Of a stretch of 33,932 nucleotides of DNA, positions 1 through 9,492 are shown piece by piece; position 1 is the stretch's first letter; each line of letters opens with the position of its first letter. A program made the translations under genes and the position numbers. The DNA lies in the NCBI GenBank assembly GCA_013214665.1, contig JABSSA010000428.1, positions 1-33,932 on the forward strand, in the 5' to 3' direction. The notes below the pieces were generated by a model, which saw only the letters and a list, made by a program, of their open reading frames with translations, did no database searches and was not told the DNA's origin. The stretch is from Paracoccaceae bacterium (lineage in GTDB: Bacteria > Pseudomonadota > Alphaproteobacteria > Rhodobacterales > Rhodobacteraceae).

Positions 1-1
1 C

Positions 2-769
2 GCCACCTTCCGCTATCTTACACAGGATGTGCGGCTGGTCTTTGCCCAAAACATCGAAATGGCCCGCGCTCTGCAACGGCTGGGGATGCGCGCCACGCGC
101 GTGGAAGTCAGCGGCAATCTCAAAGCGCTGGCCGATCCGCTGCCGGTGGATCAAGCGGCGCGCGCCAGCCTTGCGGCGGCTTTTGCCGATGCCCCGCTCT
201 GGGTCGCCGCCTCGACCCATCCGGGTGAAGATGCCATCCTACTGGGCGCCCATGAAATCCTGCGCCAGACAATGCCAGCGGCGCGGCTGATCCTGGTGCC
301 ACGCCACCCGGAGCGGGCCGCAGATATCGCAATGCTTGCGCAAAAGGCGGGCTTCTCCGTGGCCCGCCGTGCGCAGGGCGACGCGCCAGAGGCTGATGTG
401 TATCTGGCAGACACTCTGGGCGAAATGGGTCTGTGGTATGCGCTGGCGCCCGTTGTTTTTCTGGCCGGATCGCTGAAACCGATTGGCGGGCACAATCCCT
501 TTGAGGTGGCCCATTCCGGGGCGGCGCTGATCTCGGGCCCGCATGTGGCCAATTTTCAGGAAACCTACACCACGTTCGAGGAACACAACGCCGTGCGCTA
601 TGCCGCCACCGCGCCCGAGATTGCCGATCACCTGTGCCATCTCTTGCAAGACGCCCAAGCGCTTGATACCGCCCGCGCAGAGGCCCGGTCTGTGATTGCA
701 GATCAAAAGGGCAAGCTGGACGCGCTGGCGGATCAGCTGATCACATCGCTGGAGCTGTCCGATGCCTGA
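2..769 (+). CDS. waaA: 3-deoxy-D-manno-octulosonic acid (Kdo) transferase, C-terminal part (5' truncated by window edge)
   Basis: Open frame runs from the window edge; contains LVFAQNIEMARALQRLGM, VAASTHPGEDAILLGAHE, VFLAGSLKPIGGHNPFEVA and LISGPHVANFQ, typical of WaaA/KdtA C-terminal half. Confidence 0.93.
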   Translation, partial: ATFRYLTQDVRLVFAQNIEMARALQRLGMRATRVEVSGNLKALADPLPVDQAARASLAAAFADAPLWVAASTHPGEDAILLGAHEILRQTMPAARLILVPRHPERAADIAMLAQKAGFSVARRAQGDAPEADVYLADTLGEMGLWYALAPVVFLAGSLKPIGGHNPFEVAHSGAALISGPHVANFQETYTTFEEHNAVRYAATAPEIADHLCHLLQDAQALDTARAEARSVIADQKGKLDALADQLITSLELSDA

Positions 770-1820
770 GGTCATGGTTACGAATTTCAACCCCAATTTC
801 ACCGGGGTGTCTTCGACCACGGCCAATGTGATCCGGGAGCAGAAAGAAACCTATGATGTGCGGCTGGTGGGCCGGCCCCTGCCCAATGCGCCAACGCCGA
901 TCACCACGGCTGAGGCGCGCGCGCTGTCGCGCAGCACGCCGGAAAATCGCCCCTTCACCATCTGGCACGTGCGCCGCAACCCGGAAATGCGCGCCGCCCT
1001 CTGGGCCCGCGATGTGCTGCGCCTGCCGATCAAGATCGTCTTTACCTCTGCCAAGCAACGGCGGCATTCGGCCCATCCCCGTTGGCTGATCCGCCAGATG
1101 GATGCGGTGATCGGCACCACAAAAGCCGCCTCGGCGCTGGTGCCCAACGTCTGGGCCACCGTGCCGCATGGCATCAACACACACACGTTTTTCCCGTCCG
1201 AGGATCGTGCCAGCGCCTGGGCCAAACTGGGTTATGGCGGCACGATGGGCTTCGCCACGATGGGCCGCACCCGCCCCGAAAAGGGCACCGACATCTTTGT
1301 AGAAGCGATGATCGAGCTTTTGCCGGAAGTCCCCGGAGCGGTGGCGCTGGTCTGTGGCTGGGCGTCTTCGTTTTACAAAAAGTTCGAGGCCGATCTTAAG
1401 GCGCAGGTGGCCGCCGCCGGATTGCAAGACCGCATCCTCTTTCTGGGCGAAGTGCCCGCAGAAAAGCAGCCCGAGCTTTTGCGCGCGCTGACACTGACCG
1501 TGCAATTGCCCCGCTACGAAGGGTTTGGCGTGGTGCCGCTTGAAGGCATGGCCTCTGGCACGCCGTTTGTGGGCAGTGACACCGGGTTTTACCGCTCGCT
1601 GTCGTCTGGCGGGGCCACGGGCAACATCGTGCCGCTGCAATGCTCGCCGCAAGAAACCGCTGCAGCGATCCGTGATTTGCTGCAGCCAGACCGCCACGCC
1701 CAAGCCGCATTGGAGGCGCGCCGCATCGCCGATGCCGAGTTTAGCGCCCGCCACGAGGCCGCCGGGATCAACGAGGTTTACGAACGGCTCTGGGCCGGTG
1801 AGCGGCGCACGGATCGCTGA
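762..1820 (+). CDS. Glycosyltransferase family 1 protein (probable LPS core/envelope)
   Basis: 352 aa ORF; GT-B motifs MGRTRPEKGTDIFVEA, RYEGFGVVPLEGMASGTPFVGSDTGFY; overlaps waaA stop by 8 bp. Confidence 0.85.
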   Translation: MPEVMVTNFNPNFTGVSSTTANVIREQKETYDVRLVGRPLPNAPTPITTAEARALSRSTPENRPFTIWHVRRNPEMRAALWARDVLRLPIKIVFTSAKQRRHSAHPRWLIRQMDAVIGTTKAASALVPNVWATVPHGINTHTFFPSEDRASAWAKLGYGGTMGFATMGRTRPEKGTDIFVEAMIELLPEVPGAVALVCGWASSFYKKFEADLKAQVAAAGLQDRILFLGEVPAEKQPELLRALTLTVQLPRYEGFGVVPLEGMASGTPFVGSDTGFYRSLSSGGATGNIVPLQCSPQETAAAIRDLLQPDRHAQAALEARRIADAEFSARHEAAGINEVYERLWAGERRTDR

Positions 1821-1831
1821 CGATCACGCAA

Positions 1832-1851
1832 AAAGCACCGCACGGTGCTTT
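1832..1851. terminator. Hairpin AAAGCACCG-CA-CGGTGCTTT, possible terminator after the glycosyltransferase gene
   Basis: Perfect 9-bp inverted repeat 12 bp after the stop codon at 1820; T-run is better on the minus strand. Confidence 0.5.
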
Positions 1852-2132
1852 GTCACCGCGTTAACCAATCCGGGCGTAGAACCTCCCCCGCATATGCAGC
1901 AGGTCAAAGGCCTTACACCCCTTTGACCAAACATCTGGCTTTCACGGCGACCGGTCGACACACCGGTATCCTGAAACCGCGGTTCAAAGTGATCAGACAC
2001 GCCCAAAGCGGTCTGCGCCTACGATACAGCTGGCCCGAAGTGGCGCCACTTCATTCTTAACACCCCTGCCCCCGCCCTTCGACCGAAGGCTGCGGGCGCG
2101 GGGCGTTGTCGCAGACGAAATAAACATCGCAG

Positions 2133-2161
2133 ACAAAAAATAAGGCGGGGTGAACCCCGCC
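2133..2161 (-). terminator. Rho-independent terminator of clpX
   Basis: Minus strand reads GGCGGGG-TTCA-CCCCGCC-TTATTTTTTGTCT, 27 bp after clpX stop. Confidence 0.8.
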
Positions 2162-2187
2162 CTACCTCTTTTGCCATGTGCCACGCC

Positions 2188-3453
<1,266 letters not shown>

Positions 3454-3510
3454 GTCACACCTTTCTGTCCGCGCCCATTGCTTCCTTGGAAACAGGCCGA
3501 ACGGCCGCAG

Positions 3511-3538
3511 GGTTGGGCTAGCTTAAGATAGCCCAACC
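3511..3538. other. Perfect 10-bp stem hairpin in clpP-clpX intergenic region
   Basis: GGTTGGGCTA-GCTTAAGA-TAGCCCAACC. Confidence 0.75.
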
Positions 3539-3582
3539 GCCTCTACAATCGCAAAATGTGGTGAATGCTCATGCCGAGCGAC

Positions 3583-4227
3583 TTAACTTTCGTCGTCGTC
3601 TTCTTTGCCACGATTTTCCACGATTTCATCGATCAAACCCCAGGATTTTGCATCTTCTGGCGACATAAAGTTGTCACGCTCCAACGCAGCTTCCACGTTT
3701 TCTAGCGTCTGACCGGTGTGTTTCACGTAAATTTCATTGAGACGTTTTTTCAATTTCAGCGTCTCTTCGGCATGGATCATAATATCCGTCGCCTGCCCCT
3801 GATACCCGCCTGAAGGCTGGTGCACCATCACGCGGCTGTTGGGCAGCGAAAAGCGCATCCCCGCCTCACCTGCAGTCAGCAACAGCGACCCCATCGATGC
3901 CGCTTGACCAATCACCAGCGTCGACACTTTGGGTTTGATGTATTGCATCGTGTCGTAGATCGACAAACCAGATGTCACCACGCCGCCGGGCGAGTTGATG
4001 TACATGCTGATTTCTTTTTTCGGGTTTTCCGCTTCCAGATGCAAAAGCTGCGCCACGATCAGCGATGACATACCGTCATGCACCGGACCATTCAGGAAAA
4101 TGATCCGCTCTTTCAAAAGGCGCGAAAAGATATCGTAAGCGCGTTCGCCGCGGCTGGTTTGTTCAACCACCATGGGCACGAGGTTCATATAGGTTTCGAC
4201 AGGATCTTGCATGGTTGAATGCCTCAA
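3583..4227 (-). CDS. clpP: ATP-dependent Clp protease proteolytic subunit ClpP
   Basis: 214 aa; [14 protein letters not shown] (catalytic Ser) and [16 protein letters not shown] (catalytic His); start may be Met at 4212. Confidence 0.97.
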   Translation of the reverse strand: MRHSTMQDPVETYMNLVPMVVEQTSRGERAYDIFSRLLKERIIFLNGPVHDGMSSLIVAQLLHLEAENPKKEISMYINSPGGVVTSGLSIYDTMQYIKPKVSTLVIGQAASMGSLLLTAGEAGMRFSLPNSRVMVHQPSGGYQGQATDIMIHAEETLKLKKRLNEIYVKHTGQTLENVEAALERDNFMSPEDAKSWGLIDEIVENRGKEDDDES

Positions 4228-4272
4228 AGTTCAGCTTGTCGGGACCATACCCGCAAAGCGGTTTCCAGAGTC

Positions 4273-4299
4273 TTAGTATCGCCCCTACCCGGCTGCAAG
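4273..4299 (-). promoter_or_regulatory. Possible heat-shock type promoter upstream of clpP
   Basis: Minus strand CTTGCAGCCGGGTAGGGGCGATACTAA, CTTG -35-like box about 16 bp from a TACTAA box; weak match only. Confidence 0.25.
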
Positions 4300-4314
4300 G
4301 GCACGGGTGCAAGT

Positions 4315-4343
4315 TTGACAAAGGGTAAGCAATTTCTTACGGT
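4315..4343 (+). promoter_or_regulatory. Putative sigma70-type promoter of the arsR-family gene
   Basis: TTGACA (4315-4320), 17-bp spacer, TACGGT (4338-4343), immediately upstream of ATG 4349. Confidence 0.5.
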
Positions 4344-4357
4344 AAGTAATGACTTAC
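4325..4357. promoter_or_regulatory. Tandem 16-bp palindromes, putative ArsR-family operator
   Basis: GTAAGCAATTTCTTAC (4325-4340), G, GTAAGTAATGACTTAC (4342-4357); second repeat covers the start codon. Confidence 0.65.
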
Positions 4358-4678
4358 GATTCTGCCTTTTCCGCCCTCGCCTGCGGCACCCGGCGCGCCA
4401 TCCTTCGCGATCTGGCCGGGTCGGCCAAAACCGTAGGCCTTCTGGCACAGACCCTGCCCGTCAGCCGTCCGGCGGTTTCGCAACACCTCAAAGTGCTCAG
4501 CGATGCGGGGCTGGTCACCGTCACCCCCAAAGGCACGCGCAACCTATATGCGCTCAACCCGCAAGGGCTGGCCCAGGTGCGCGCCTACCTTGATGAGATG
4601 TGGTCCGACGCGCTCACAGCCTTTGCTGCAGCCGCTCAGGACATGGCACAGGAGACACCCTCAAATGACGAAAATTAA
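4349..4678 (+). CDS. ArsR-family (winged-helix) transcriptional regulator
   Basis: 109 aa; SALACGTRRAILRDLAGSAKTVGLLAQTLPVSRPAVSQHLKVLSDAGLV. Confidence 0.92.
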   Translation: MTYDSAFSALACGTRRAILRDLAGSAKTVGLLAQTLPVSRPAVSQHLKVLSDAGLVTVTPKGTRNLYALNPQGLAQVRAYLDEMWSDALTAFAAAAQDMAQETPSNDEN

Positions 4679-5123
4679 CCCCATCGAAAAATCGCTCTGG
4701 GTGCCGCTGCCCCCTGCACAAGCCTTTGTTCTCTTTACGGAAAAGCTGGAAACATGGTGGCCGGTGGAGACCCATTCGCTCTCTGCCGGTCAAAAATCCC
4801 GCCCTCAAGCGATGGTGTTCGAGCCACGCCTCGGTGGCCAGATCACCGAAACCCTGCCCGATGGCACGGTCTCCAACTGGGCTGAGGTCATGGTTTGGAA
4901 TCCGCCTCACAGCTTTGAGCTAGCCTGGCACGTGGGCCGCGACCGAGCTCAGGCGTCGCGTGTCAAAGTCGCGTTCCGCGCGGAAAACGCCGGCACCCAA
5001 CTTCACCTGCTACACGACGGGTTTGACGCGCTCGGAGCGGAGGCCGCTGAAAGCGCTGAAAATTACCGCAACGGCTGGGTCGGCGTGCTGGCGCGCTACG
5101 AGGCTGCCACGAAACCCCATTGA
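4665..5123 (+). CDS. SRPBCC / AHSA1-family protein
   Basis: 152 aa from ATG 4665 (MTKINPIEKSLWVPLPPAQAFVLFTEKLETWWP...FEPRLGGQITE); overlaps arsR gene by 14 bp. Confidence 0.85.
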   Translation: MTKINPIEKSLWVPLPPAQAFVLFTEKLETWWPVETHSLSAGQKSRPQAMVFEPRLGGQITETLPDGTVSNWAEVMVWNPPHSFELAWHVGRDRAQASRVKVAFRAENAGTQLHLLHDGFDALGAEAAESAENYRNGWVGVLARYEAATKPH

Positions 5124-5176
5124 TCCGCGCTGCATATTGCGAAACCATACCCCTCACCCGAGGGGAGGATCACCTT

Positions 5177-6238
5177 GTGCACCGACGCCGCTTTCTGGCC
5201 CTCAGCGCTGCCGCATCGCTGGGCGGCTCCATGAGCCGCGCCCAAACCGCTGGCGCGCTGTATGTGCCACCCGAAGAGGCGCGCCATAGCCAAACCTTCA
5301 TGCAATGGCCGGTCAGCCGCCAAGTCTATCGCGACCGCCGGTTTCTGCGCGATGTGCAAAACACCATCGCGGATATCGCAAACGCCATCGCCGCCTTTGA
5401 ACCGGTTGTCACGCTCGCAGACGCCAGCCACCACGCCGCAGCGCGCGCCCAACTGTCGTCAAACGTCGCCCTCTGGGACATCCCGACCGAAGACCTCTGG
5501 TGCCGCGATTCCGGCCCCCTCTTCGCTGTGCAAAACAATGCGCTTGTGGTCAGCCACATCCAGTTCAACGGCTGGGGCAACCGCCAGCCCCACCGCGCCG
5601 ATGGTCAGATCGCCCAGCGCGTCGCGGAAAAGCTCGGCCTGCCGCTGGTTCCCTCCGGGCTCAAAGGCGAAGCAGGCGGCGTCGAGCACGATGGCCACGG
5701 CCTTCTGATGGCGCATGAAAGCTCCTGGGTCACAGACACGCGCAACCCTGGCCTCACTCGCACCCAGATCGAAACCCAACTCCTCACCGCCTACGGGGCA
5801 GACAGAATGATCTGGTCCCCCGGCGTCTTTGGCGAAGACATCACCGATTATCATATCGACAGCCTTGCGCGTTTCACCGGCCCGGGCCGCGTGCTGATCA
5901 ACCTGCCGGATGATCCCGATCCCGCCGACCCGTTCCATGTGGCGGCCCAAGACACCCACACCCGCCTGATCGCGGCTGGGCTAGAGGTTGAGGTGATCCC
6001 CGAACCCAACAAGCGGCGTGTCAAAAGGTATGACTTCGTGGCCTCTTACGCCAATTACTACGCCTGCAACGGCGCCATCATCGCCGCGCAATTCGGCGAT
6101 CCTGAAACCGACGCTATCGCCAAGGCGGCGCTACGCGCCCATTATCCCGACCGGGAAATTGTGATGCTCAACGTCGACCCGCTGGGCGAAATCGGCGGCG
6201 GCATCCACTGCGCCACCCAACAAATGCCTGCCCTCTGA
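5177..6238 (+). CDS. Agmatine deiminase / peptidylarginine deiminase family protein with Tat-like N-terminus
   Basis: Ends GGGIHCATQQMPAL (catalytic Cys); WCRDSGPLF; N-term HRRRFLALSAAASLGG; GTG start 5177 with AGGGGAGG upstream; the track ORF begins at 5120. Confidence 0.88.
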   Translation: MHRRRFLALSAAASLGGSMSRAQTAGALYVPPEEARHSQTFMQWPVSRQVYRDRRFLRDVQNTIADIANAIAAFEPVVTLADASHHAAARAQLSSNVALWDIPTEDLWCRDSGPLFAVQNNALVVSHIQFNGWGNRQPHRADGQIAQRVAEKLGLPLVPSGLKGEAGGVEHDGHGLLMAHESSWVTDTRNPGLTRTQIETQLLTAYGADRMIWSPGVFGEDITDYHIDSLARFTGPGRVLINLPDDPDPADPFHVAAQDTHTRLIAAGLEVEVIPEPNKRRVKRYDFVASYANYYACNGAIIAAQFGDPETDAIAKAALRAHYPDREIVMLNVDPLGEIGGGIHCATQQMPAL

Positions 6239-6256
6239 CGAGCGCCGCGACCCCTG

Positions 6257-6294
6257 CTTCTTTTGGATAAAAATACTCAAACCGGCGCGCCGGT
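6257..6294 (+). repeat. Dispersed intergenic element copy 1 (core plus palindrome)
   Basis: CTTCTTTTGGATAAAAATACTC followed by 14-bp palindrome ACCGGCGCGCCGGT (6281-6294). Confidence 0.65.
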
Positions 6295-6331
6295 CCCACC
6301 CGCGCGCCAGTCCGTCAATTACAGGCTTCGA

Positions 6332-7495
6332 TCAGCCCACAGGCATCCGCTGCTCGATCACTTCGGCATACCAGCTGCAGCCTGCAGGGATCGTGTCGTC
6401 ATTGAAGTTGTACTCGGGGTGATGCACCATCGCCGTATCGCCATTACCCACCAGAATATAGGCCCCCGGCCGCTCTTCCAGCATGAACGCGAAATCCTCA
6501 CCGCCCATCACCAGGGGCGCCTCATCGCATTCTCCTGAAATGCCGCGCGCCACACCCGCGGCGAAATTGGTTTGCTCATCGTGGTTCGCCATCACCGGGT
6601 AATTTCGGTGATATTCCACCTTGGCCGTGCCGCCAAAGGTTGCCGCAATGCCTTCGCAAATCTCCGTCACCCGCTTTTCGGCCAAATCGCGCATCTCGGC
6701 TGACATGGTGCGCACGGTGCCCGTCATCTTCACCGTTTGCGGGATCACGTTGAACGGCATTGTTGGTGTCTGGAACCCGGTGATCGAGACCACGATGCGG
6801 TCAATCGGATCGGCATTGCGGCTGACGATTGATTGCAGCGCTGTCACCGCATGGGAGGCCATCAGCGTTGTATCCACCGTTTCCTGCGGCTTGGCGGCAT
6901 GGCCTCCATGACCTTCAAACTCGATGTTCAACAAATCGGTCGCCGCAAAGAACGGGCCACTGCGGATCGCAAAAGAGCCCACAGGGCGGCCCGGCCAATT
7001 GTGCATCCCGTAAACCTCCTGAATACCCCAGCGGTCCATCATGCCGTCGTCACACATCTCTTTGCCGCCACCGCCGCCTTCTTCGGCGGGCTGGAAAATC
7101 ACCACGGCTGTGCCGTCAAAATTGCGGGTCTCTGCCAGATATTGCGCAGCCCCCAGAAGCATCGCAGTGTGGCCATCGTGACCACAGGCGTGCATCGCAC
7201 CCGGCGTTTTGGACGCATAGTCGAGCCCTGTCGCCTCATGAATGGGCAGCGCATCCATATCCGCGCGCAGCCCAACGACCTTGCCCGCACTGTCGGTCTT
7301 ACCCTTGATCACACCTACAACACCGGTGCGCCCGATCCCTTCCACAACCTCGTCACAGCCAAAGGCCCGCAGCTTTTCCGCCACCAAAGATGACGTCCTG
7401 TGTGTTTCAAACAGGATTTCGGGATTTTCGTGAATATCGCGGCGCCATGCGGTGATATCAGAGTGCAATTCAGCAAATCGGTTTTTGACCGGCAT
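6332..7495 (-). CDS. M20-family amidohydrolase (hippurate hydrolase-like), paralogue 1
   Basis: 387 aa; MHACGHDGHTAMLLGAAQYLAETRNFDG, FQPAEEGGGG, MGGEDFAFMLEERPGAY. Confidence 0.93.
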   Translation of the reverse strand: MPVKNRFAELHSDITAWRRDIHENPEILFETHRTSSLVAEKLRAFGCDEVVEGIGRTGVVGVIKGKTDSAGKVVGLRADMDALPIHEATGLDYASKTPGAMHACGHDGHTAMLLGAAQYLAETRNFDGTAVVIFQPAEEGGGGGKEMCDDGMMDRWGIQEVYGMHNWPGRPVGSFAIRSGPFFAATDLLNIEFEGHGGHAAKPQETVDTTLMASHAVTALQSIVSRNADPIDRIVVSITGFQTPTMPFNVIPQTVKMTGTVRTMSAEMRDLAEKRVTEICEGIAATFGGTAKVEYHRNYPVMANHDEQTNFAAGVARGISGECDEAPLVMGGEDFAFMLEERPGAYILVGNGDTAMVHHPEYNFNDDTIPAGCSWYAEVIEQRMPVG

Positions 7496-7533
7496 TGAGT
7501 GAGTCTCCTGTGCGTTTCGATCACCCTAGCCGC

Positions 7534-7550
7534 TTGCACCGGAAGTGCAA
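7534..7550. promoter_or_regulatory. Inverted repeat TTGCAC-CGGAA-GTGCAA upstream of M20 paralogue 1
   Basis: Perfect 6-bp arms, 39 bp upstream of the start at 7495. Confidence 0.35.
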
Positions 7551-7585
7551 ACGCACGTCACGCGGGATGTTCTGTGCAAATACGC

Positions 7586-8479
7586 TCAAGCCACCCTGTG
7601 CCGCATCTGCGCCGCCACCTCTTGCGCGGGAACAGCGCTGCGCAAAGCCTTATCAAGCGGCGTTGTCGGCATATCAGGCAGCACCGCGGCAAGGGCCGCA
7701 CCGTCGAGGCTATTGGCGGTGTTCCAAAGATAACGCATCTCGAAAAGATGGCGGATCATCGGCACAAACGGCCGCGCCAGATAAAGCGGGAGCCAAGACA
7801 TCTGTTTGACCCTGATCTCGCGCCCCAAGGCACTCCCCAGGGCATCGGCCATCTCGGCACCGGTCATCGAATACCCTTCAAAGCAAAAATCCGCGAAGCG
7901 AGGCAGGGAAAACCGCTGGTCTGCCAACATCACCGCCGCGCGCGTCACATCCGGCAGATACGCCCAGGCATGTGGCAGATCAGGCTGCCCCGGCAAAGTG
8001 AACACTCCGCGCGCCAGATCTTTGATCATCACCTTGTCGAACCAATTTCCCGACGCTTCGGTGTCAATAAAATCCCCAGCTCTCAATATGATGGTCCGTA
8101 CGCCGTCCCGGCGATAGGCCGCTTCCATCTCGATGCGAATGCGCCCCAGCGGATTGGTCGCCCGATGGGGGGTATTTGGCCCCCAGGGGGCTGGCGTGGT
8201 GTCTCCAAAGACATAAACATTTCCGGGGATGATCACTGTTGCATCATTGGCCAGCGCCACGCGGCGCACATCGGCATGAAGCCGAGGCACCTGTCGCGCC
8301 CAATCCTGATAGGGCGGGTTCCAAGCGTTCACGATCACATCAACACCCCGCGCCGCCACCGAAAGCTCCTCTGTCGCGCGGTCAAACCCGCGCACGTCCC
8401 AGCCTGCAGCCCGAAACGCCTGTGTCGCGTTGCGCCCAAAGCGGCCCGTGGCGCCCAAAATCAATACCGTCCGCGTCAT
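7586..8479 (-). CDS. NAD-dependent epimerase/dehydratase family protein
   Basis: MTRTVLILGATGRFGRNATQAFRAAGWDVRGFDR Rossmann N-terminus; start chosen at 8479 with GGAGA upstream. Confidence 0.85.
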   Translation of the reverse strand: MTRTVLILGATGRFGRNATQAFRAAGWDVRGFDRATEELSVAARGVDVIVNAWNPPYQDWARQVPRLHADVRRVALANDATVIIPGNVYVFGDTTPAPWGPNTPHRATNPLGRIRIEMEAAYRRDGVRTIILRAGDFIDTEASGNWFDKVMIKDLARGVFTLPGQPDLPHAWAYLPDVTRAAVMLADQRFSLPRFADFCFEGYSMTGAEMADALGSALGREIRVKQMSWLPLYLARPFVPMIRHLFEMRYLWNTANSLDGAALAAVLPDMPTTPLDKALRSAVPAQEVAAQMRHRVA

Positions 8480-8559
8480 GTTTGTCTCCTTAATGTTCGA
8501 TACAAGGGGAAACATATTTGAATACTCTAAGAACAGAATTGGCAAAAAATGAGGGTGTG

Positions 8560-8581
8560 CTATTCATTCATGAATGGATAG
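8560..8581. promoter_or_regulatory. 22-bp near-perfect palindrome overlapping the LysR gene start codon
   Basis: CTATTCATTCA/TGAATGGATAG, 10 of 11 pairs; contains T-N11-A type arrangement. Confidence 0.5.
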
Positions 8582-9467
8582 CCAAAACCAAACCCCCGAC
8601 TGGGAATTCGTACAAAGCTTTCTCGCCGTGGCCGAAACCGGCTCTCTTTCTGCGGCGGCTTCGCGGCTGGGTCAAAGTCAGCCGACGGTGGGCCGCCATA
8701 TCAAGGCCTTGGAAGAGGCCTGGCGCGCGGAACTGTTCCACCGCCACGCCCGCGGTCTTCGGTTGACCGAAACAGGCGAAACTCTGCTGCCGATGGCGCA
8801 AACCATGCGCGATGCAATGTACCAGATGACGCTCAGGGCCAATGGGCAGTCCCAGGAGGTGTCAGGCGTGGTGCGGATCACCGCGTCGGATGTGTCGTCC
8901 CATTACGTGTTGCCCCCCATCATCGCGCGTATCCGAGCGGCCGAACCTGCGATCCAGATCGTGCTGGTTGCGACCGATGCCACGGAAAACCTGCTGTTCC
9001 GGGAAGCCGACATCGCGGTGCGGATGTATCGGCCCCAACAGCTGGACGTCATCACCCAACACATATGCGACGTGCCGGTCGCGATCTTTGCAGCCAAAAG
9101 CTACCTCGATCAACGCGGCCGCCCGCACAGCCCCGAAGACCTGCTAAACTATGATTTGGTGGGCTATGATACAGATGAGCTTATTGTGCGGTCGATGCGG
9201 GATATGGGCTGGCATGTGCAGGCCGAAGATTTCGCCGTGCGCTGCGACACACAATCCGCCAATTGGGAACTGGTCCGCGCAGGCTGTGGCGTGGGGTTCA
9301 CGCAACGCAGCGTGGGGGTCGCCGACAGCGCGGTCGAAGAAATTGACCTGGGCTTGCCGATGCCCAGCCTGCCGGTCTGGCTCACCGCCGACGAAAGCCT
9401 GCGCCGCACGCCCCGCGTCAGCCGGATCTGGGATCTGTTGCGCGCGGAATTGGCGCAACTTGTGTAA
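8574..9467 (+). CDS. LysR-family transcriptional regulator
   Basis: 297 aa; WEFVQSFLAVAETGSLSAAASRLGQSQPTVGRHIKALEEAWRAELFHR. Confidence 0.95.
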   Translation: MDSQNQTPDWEFVQSFLAVAETGSLSAAASRLGQSQPTVGRHIKALEEAWRAELFHRHARGLRLTETGETLLPMAQTMRDAMYQMTLRANGQSQEVSGVVRITASDVSSHYVLPPIIARIRAAEPAIQIVLVATDATENLLFREADIAVRMYRPQQLDVITQHICDVPVAIFAAKSYLDQRGRPHSPEDLLNYDLVGYDTDELIVRSMRDMGWHVQAEDFAVRCDTQSANWELVRAGCGVGFTQRSVGVADSAVEEIDLGLPMPSLPVWLTADESLRRTPRVSRIWDLLRAELAQLV

Positions 9468-9492
9468 TTCCGCGCAGCAAAAAGGCCAGTCC

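Noticed and set aside
741-1754. 337-aa minus-strand ORF opposite the glycosyltransferase
   Set aside because: Antisense shadow of a gene with clear GT-B motifs.
1821-2187. Possible tRNA or tmRNA (GGTTCAAAG T-loop-like string at about 1981)
   Set aside because: Could not assemble a cloverleaf or a tmRNA acceptor/tag from surrounding bases.
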